This document shows positions 57,983-64,000 of a stretch of 64,000 bases of DNA, one piece after another. The notes beneath the pieces are model-generated. The model was not told the DNA's origin and did not search any database. It saw nothing but the letters and a program-made list of their open reading frames with translations. Source of the stretch: Phlebotomus papatasi (Eukaryota > Arthropoda > Insecta > Diptera > Psychodidae); assembly GCF_024763615.1 (NCBI RefSeq), contig NC_077224.1, positions 75,960,712-76,024,711 on the forward strand, in the 5' to 3' direction. The translations under genes were made by a program, and so were the position numbers. Positions within the stretch are counted from its first letter, which is position 1; the number at the start of each line of letters is the position of its first letter.

Positions 57983-59683
57983 TAATTATCAAACATCTGA
58001 ATTACATTTAGGTTTGAGGTTGATAAGAGTAGGAAGAATATATTTTTTTAATTTAATTGATTTATTGTATAGAAAATTATTTCTTATCAATGTCAGAATG
58101 CCATAAAAATCTCCCCAATGCGAAGCAATTTCATTCAAAATCTGGGACAGATTTTAAAAAATAAAAATTTGCGTTTATTTGAAATTTGCAACACCAGTAT
58201 GGATTTTATTTGCCATTTAAAAAAATCGTTAAAAAGATAACATTTGATGAAAATTGTTTCCCACATTTAGATTGCATTAGCTTTTAGTTTCTGTTCACTG
58301 TCATCTTTGTAAAAAAAAAAGGAAGATGCAGGAAATTTATCTCTTATCACAGCGCCTATTATGTATTTAATTTAATATGCGCTTCTACATTCGAGCGTGA
58401 TAAACCTGAGCTTTATCTCAAAGAATACCATGCGTAAAAATCCCAATAGAAGCACCTAAATAGTCAACTGAGCAGATTACAATGATAATGATGCACTAAC
58501 TCTCCTATTTAATTCAACAAATCATCTGTTGCTCTAACAAAACACCTCGTCATCGTAGAGGTGAACATCGCGAATGTTCAAATGGCTATCGCGTGGGTTA
58601 TTGAACTTGTCCTTGCATCAAAGTGAAATGTTGATTTTCTATTTTGTCACTTCAATAGATTGACACACTGACGATGATACAACATTTTTTTTGCTGTATC
58701 TCTGACAGGAGCTCATACTTGGCAAATAATTTCAAATATATAATTCTTTCCAATCAATATCGAAATTGAGGAGAATTTTAAAATCTTATCACCACATTCA
58801 TGGAAGACCACATGAAGCATAGGTGAGAGGTTCAATACATTCATACCTTTTCACACCTATGGCAAATTTATGTGAAATTCTTCTACCGTAACAGTAATTC
58901 TGTATATGTGTTCAAACATGATGGTATAATGGAAAAATATACATTGGTTTGTATATTTTATTCATAGTTTTTCCGCAGTCTATAGAAAAAAAGTCTATAG
59001 AAGACACAATAATAGCTGTCTGATTTATCTTTTCGACTGAACAAAATTTTCGACTTTAGTTAATGTTGGAATAACAACACGCCCAGAAAGGTATATATTT
59101 TAGAATTCAAAGAGTGACTTTCTTCCTACATTTTTGAGGTAAAATTTAGATGAACAATTATAGAATTTTTAGTACCGTCCCGCTAAAAGTGTTAATTGTT
59201 TTCAAATGAAGACACCAAATTAAATCATCACTTCCAAATATAAACTGCTACTGTCACTTCAATGATAACGTCAGTGGAAATAGTGAACAAAAAGAGTTAA
59301 TAGCAAGAAATTCATTTATCATGTGACATTGATCATATAGTGTTTTACCATATGAATGTACAAAAATTATTGAAGTTATTCAGAATTCTTTTAGATTTTA
59401 CCCCTTAAGAATAATGAGAAATTCCATAATTCCTGAAAAATTACCCTAAAATATATAGCATATTATATTAAGTAAATAAACTTAAGATGTACGATTATAG
59501 GGAATCACATCAAATCGGGATCTTACAGTTACGACTAACCCGTATTTTTTTTTCAGACCTATATTTACTTTCTTTAAACATTTTAATTTACTCGTAAAGA
59601 ATCTCAGCTAAAACTAAAATTTATATTGGTTATTTAATACAAAGTTTTTGGAAAATAATTTTCCCCTAATTTATTGCAATGTA
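57983..59683. other. intergenic stretch, no gene seen
   Basis: AT-rich without recognisable ORF, RNA gene or inverted repeat. Confidence 0.5.
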
Positions 59684-59908
59684 GGGGAAACTGGGGTACC
59701 ACCAAACACGGGGTAGTACCAAACACTTTTTCTAAACTATTATTTGTAAACTACTTGGATTAGTTTTAGCATTTCTTCAGTGAACAAACAATTCTATTTC
59801 TATAATGCCTATAAATTTCTATAAGTCTTGTCCTCTGAAGTCAAATATCTGATTAAAAAATCGCAGTGTTTGGTGCTACCCTACGTTTGGTGGTGCCACA
59901 GTTTCCCC
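59684..59908. mobile_element. TA|GGGGAAACTGGGG MITE, 225 bp, second copy
   Basis: It lies between TA dinucleotides, from GGGGAAACTGGGGTACCACC to GGTGGTGCCACAGTTTCCCC. It is the reverse orientation of 53211-53428, sharing GCGATTTTTTAATC with it on the opposite strand. Confidence 0.85.
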
Positions 59909-59989
59909 TAATCATGCTATTACTGTTGTATTCCTTGTAAGGAGCGCCTTTCCCGAGTTTTTTGGGCAGAGGCGGTTGCATTTATATTA

Positions 59990-60145
59990 CGTTTTATCAC
60001 AATGAAAATGTCTTTTCCTGATATTCAGTTGCCTGCACCGGGCGGGATTCGAACTCACAACTTTGCGAATCGAGGCAGAAATCTCGCCCGCCCATGATCC
60101 AACGGTCTTGCCTATTGCGCCATTGAGTGAGATCCCCATAACTTA
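59990..60145 (-). mobile_element. tRNA-derived SINE-like sequence
   Basis: On the minus strand an A-box-like TGGCGCAATAGG (60123-60112) is followed about 60 bp on by a perfect B-box-like AGTTCGAATCC (60055-60045) and CCGCCC. The flanks do not pair as a tRNA acceptor stem, and the spacing is too long for a normal tRNA, so a SINE head is more likely than a tRNA gene. Confidence 0.6.
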
Positions 60146-60364
60146 ATAATAATTTTGTATTGTGCCTTGCATCAGAATGTACTATTCATACCATCACACA
60201 TTACCCACTAATAGCTGAACTCCTAAAATATTTGATTCTGCGAATTTATATTTCAATTTAATATAAATAGTAACTCTTTACAGAGAATACGCGCCATTTT
60301 TAGTCGGAAAACTCACAGGGAAATCGGGGGAAAACCCACGGGGAACTCGAATCATATACATTTT

Positions 60365-60500
60365 TCAAGTCTATGGAACCTACTCAATGGGTCAAGTGGT
60401 ACAGCACTCGCTCTGTGATTCAAATGTTCACAGTACGAATCACCTTTAAGTCCTAAGAACTTCTCTGGCGTTAGAGGTATTAGAATTGAATCCAGTGAGA
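60365..60500 (+). mobile_element. possible second tRNA-like SINE fragment
   Basis: TGGGTCAAGTGG and, about 50 bp on, GTACGAATCACC resemble diverged A and B boxes. The order fits the plus strand. No poly(A) or simple tail was identified. Confidence 0.35.
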
Positions 60501-60905
60501 TTCACTAGATTGATTTACAACCGGACAACAATTTATCGGTTCACAGCCGGATCATTTTCGGTTCATTATCGATTTAAACCGATTTGTAAATTACTCAAAA
60601 CATTCCCCAAAATACTTTAGGAGCAATGTGATTGAATTTCGGATAGAAATTAGATATTGGTTATTAACCTCTGAAACATAATCCAAAAATGAAAAAAATC
60701 GTACAACGCGTTTTCGTGCAATCGTAAGACATGGTTTTGGGGAGGAGGGGGGGTACAGGTATGCGGAAAATTAGGTGCATGTTAATAGTCCAAAGATTGA
60801 CTTTTAGGAGGAGTGTGGAAGGGGTCCCACGAATGTTCCAAGTCTCTATCTCTAACCGTTTGGGCTCTAGTTGTGGTAACAGCCGGACGGACACACTCAC
60901 AGACG
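60501..60905. repeat. dispersed repeat shared with 18120-18240 and 19130-19275
   Basis: GAATTTCGGATAGAAATTAG (near 60634) and GGTTCATTATCGATTTAAAC recall 18150-18210. ACAACGCGTTTTCGTGCAAT and GTTCCAAGTCTCTATCTC recall 19155-19230. The 105-codon plus-strand ORF at 60731-61048 runs through it and has no family resemblance. Confidence 0.45.
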
Positions 60906-63900
60906 CGACGGATAAACAGCGTGACATTACTTCTCTGAAATCGTCTGAAGATATGTTAAAAAAAAAGTGGTCCTCCGGAGGGGGTACATTTCATACATTT
61001 CAACTTTATACCCTTGAATTAATATGCGATCATACAGTTGAACGATAGTAACAGTAAATCAGTGGGTAATATTTAGACAAAAATACTTATTGTATTTAAA
61101 AGATTTTACTGTTTACTAATGAAAGCAAATGAAGTTGTAATTTCCATTCTTTGTACTATAAATAATTGACTAAATAAAAATTTCTAGAAACCTAAAAGGA
61201 AATTGAACTCAATATTTACTTGAAATTTTGCAATTTTTTTTAATTGATTTATTATATTGAAGTTGCATAATTTTATGCATACATTATATAAATTGTATTT
61301 TGTTCAGAATTTTGTAGTATGAAAATCCTTCGTGTAATGATTTAACATACTATTTTTAACAGTGTAATTTCAAACGCACATTTAAATTTCTGTGATATAT
61401 TAACATAAACGCACGAAAGTAACTGATACTCTACGGAGAAACTTTAATCCGACGATATTTTTAATTTATTTCCTTTTACTTTTTCCATCAAATTGTAATA
61501 TTTGTTTAATTTTTCATCATAAAGACTCCTAAGCAGTTACGTTGCTTAAAAAATTGCGAAGCAGACAGCAAAGAATTTCGCTATTTCCGTTTCTGTGAGA
61601 AATATTACTTCACATTCTTTATGTTCCCAGAATGGAAATAAAATACTGTGAGGTACATCAAATATAAATTCTTTGTATATGTGTTACTCCTTTGAATAAA
61701 CTTATTCAAATATATTCATCACTATGATTTTCCACCTTCAAATATTTATTGTACACTATAAAAATGCAGCATCTAAAATCAATTTGTTATTCATATTTTT
61801 GTTAGAATTCCAATGAACATTCTCCGATAGTGGATTGTTCACATCGAAATCCAATAGAAATCTTCACTTTTAATTGATTCAGACAGACAACGCTATATGA
61901 TGATTTTAAAAGAATGGAAAAATTCCTAAAAGAAGAAAAAACTGTGAAAATTATTTAGAAAGTTATTGGTGTGGTAAGCCAAAAGATTAAAAGCAATAAA
62001 AGAGATGCGTAGATTAACACTTATTTGGGTGAGATTCTTAATGCGAGTCAACTCAAGATGTTTGGGATTTTGATCTTTAAATCGAATTGAATTATATAAT
62101 TTAAAAATTTTCTATTTAATTTATAGAAAATTCCATTTTATATTCAACGGATTAAGTATAGACATCAAAAAACTTATTACAAGGGCACAATTTCGACCTC
62201 AATTTACTTTGCAGTAATGGCTGTTGCAATACCATTCTGAAGAATCAATTTATAGTCACTAGAAAAGAAATTAAGCCAAAATAGTTGTTGGTAAATTGAA
62301 AAATAAAATCAATAAAATAAATAAATACCTAAAAGAAGCATACATTGGCGACAAGATAAATAGCACAGTTTCGGACACTGTAATATATGCTTTGTTTTTC
62401 GAAAAATTATGCTTTTAAATGATGAAAGTAATAATAATAAATGAACTTGTATATAAATACATTTTGATTACGAAGAAAAACCTGAAAGTTCTATCAAGAA
62501 ATTTATCACGATCAAAAAATTCTTGAAATGGTACATATTAAGAAGACAATATAAATAGCACACCCCATAAGAAATGATAGTTTTCGGTTTCTATTGCAAT
62601 TAACAACTTACGAATTCTATTTTGTAATTAAATTTGGATTAATTAGTACTTAGTTAAGTAACTTTTGGAAAAATGTGCACTTGACAACGTAGGATCATTA
62701 GGGAAATCAGGATTTGACACTATTCTAATGTGATTGTATTTCATGTAGTGTGGATATCTACTTAAAACTATCTCAAATTAGTCACATTCGAGAGATTTAT
62801 CTTGTGGTCAATCTTTTCTTTTAAATTCAACAGGATTGAGGGCATTAGACCGTCCTGACCATTCCAGAAAATCAATTTGTAAAACTTAAAAACCAAAAGC
62901 AAATTCTTTTCTATGTTGAAGTGCATTTCTTGTCCAAAGATATCCTTGTAAACAAATTGGTTTATATTACCTGATATTCCATATACAGACCATACGTCAC
63001 TTCGCAAAAAGTAACCCCATACTATAAAATTACCACCGCTAAGTTTTACGTTCTTAGTTATGTATCAAGTACAACATTCTTGACTTTTGGGACATCTAAT
63101 ATTTTATTATGGCATATCCTGTGATATTAAACAAGAATACATCTGTTCAAAGAATATTATTCCAGAATTACAGGTCCTTCTGCATATGCTCTTTAACAAA
63201 AATCAAACAACAGGTATGGTTTCGTTTGGATACTAACTCTGTACGTCTGGAAACACTTCTAAACCAGTTATTTTTACATAATTGGATTTCAGTAATGCTC
63301 ACATCAGTCATTTTTTCAAATTTTGTTCAATTTGTTCCTTTATTTTCGGAACGGCGGCAAATAAATTCAATTTTACTATACGAACAATGGCAGAATTTTC
63401 TCTAGAAATCGTAATTCTTTCTCGAAATTTTCGAGTTTTTGTGTGATTTGTAAGTTTGGTCATAAAAAATTATTGAATTGATGGTTATCTTCTTTGAACA
63501 ATATGATTTACAAAAAAAATTCTTAGTTATCCTGAACTCTTTTACGTAAAGCCTATAAATCTGCACCAGAGGCTCTATTTACATGATTTTTCAGTTCTCA
63601 TAACTTTATTTTACGAAAATTTGTGGCATTAATGCCTATAAATGATAAGAAATACATAAATATAATGAATCTTAAAATAAAAATCAATTTCAGGTAATAT
63701 TTTCAGAGAAAACGAAAGTGTGCTATTTAAATTGTCCACACGAATTATACCTAAACTCATAAAATGACAAAAAAAACACATGGTTCTAACAGATACAAAT
63801 ATTAAATAATAATCATTTTTATTTATAATGGGCATTATATTTTCTAAAAAATAAAGTATGATCATGTATAAAGATTGATATTGTATCATAAAACATCAAA

Positions 63901-63988
63901 ATAGGAAAATCGCTGAAGGTGTGCTATTTATCTTGTCGCCACTGTAGAATTTGTAGAGAATTACATTTACCCCTCAATTTTGTGTTAA
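60906..63988. other. AT-rich stretch to the window end, no gene seen
   Basis: Short ORFs (for example 63109-63405 plus and 63889-63629 minus) are low-complexity and unrecognised. No inverted repeats or RNA genes were noticed. Confidence 0.5.
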
Positions 63989-64000
63989 CCCTTTAAGGAC
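63989..64000. mobile_element. left tip of another piggyBac-like MITE
   Basis: TTAA (63985-63988) followed by CCCTTTAAGGAC, identical to the start of the copy at 38288. The rest is outside the window. Confidence 0.6.

Noticed and set aside
59990..60145. A tRNA gene on the minus strand
   Set aside because: The B box is perfect, but no acceptor stem pairs and the A-B spacing is too long; a SINE fits better.
60731..61048. 105-codon plus-strand ORF
   Set aside because: It runs through a dispersed repeat shared with 19130-19275 and shows no domain or leader.

Overview
This is an AT-rich, intron-rich eukaryotic window from an insect, most likely a dipteran. The best fit is a nematoceran such as a sand fly, blackfly or midge. 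The call rests on three spliced genes with GT-AG introns, an insect-type cytosolic sulfotransferase, a multidomain peritrophin-like chitin-binding protein, and a very dense load of small inverted-repeat DNA transposons (MITEs) plus non-LTR retrotransposon pieces. The species cannot be fixed from the sequence alone.

Gene layout. A three-exon sulfotransferase lies on the minus strand at 2574-4046; its usual catalytic histidine reads as leucine. A WDFY2-type WD-repeat/FYVE protein lies on the plus strand at 7666-15494 in four exons, with a 6.5 kb intron that splits the FYVE finger. A 590-residue secreted protein with nine CBM14/peritrophin-A domains lies on the minus strand at 21250-43537 in four exons spread over 22 kb. 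A tentative two-exon minus-strand gene for a small, possibly secreted protein (48374-54032) is proposed at low confidence. No canonical tRNA, rRNA, virus or toxin gene was recognised. The genes look independent, with no operon-like or pathway relation.

Everything else is intronic or intergenic and mostly mobile. A 5'-truncated non-LTR retrotransposon with a target-site duplication and poly(A) tail sits in intron 1 of the chitin-binding gene (36264-38153). Pogo-like repeats lie at 1-305, 1045-1556, 5074-5402 and 45018-45357. hAT-like elements with 8-bp duplications lie at 1684-1983 and 16946-17736. piggyBac-like MITEs flanked by TTAA occur at 25558, 31534, 38288, 38498, 49999 and 63989, with two damaged copies. 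PIF/Harbinger-like MITEs with TAA/TTA duplications lie at 9555, 13634-14850, 31662, 41981 and 47771. A Tc1-like element holding two further palindromes lies at 56182-57982. Decaying mariner and LINE coding remnants lie at 45930-46440 and 18470-18990.

The most unusual pattern is a set of about ten different inverted-repeat families that share one terminal architecture: a TA dinucleotide followed by GGG(G/T/C). They are otherwise unrelated in sequence and may be mobilised by one transposase lineage. Several insertions are nested, and for some an empty copy elsewhere in the window shows the pre-insertion site.
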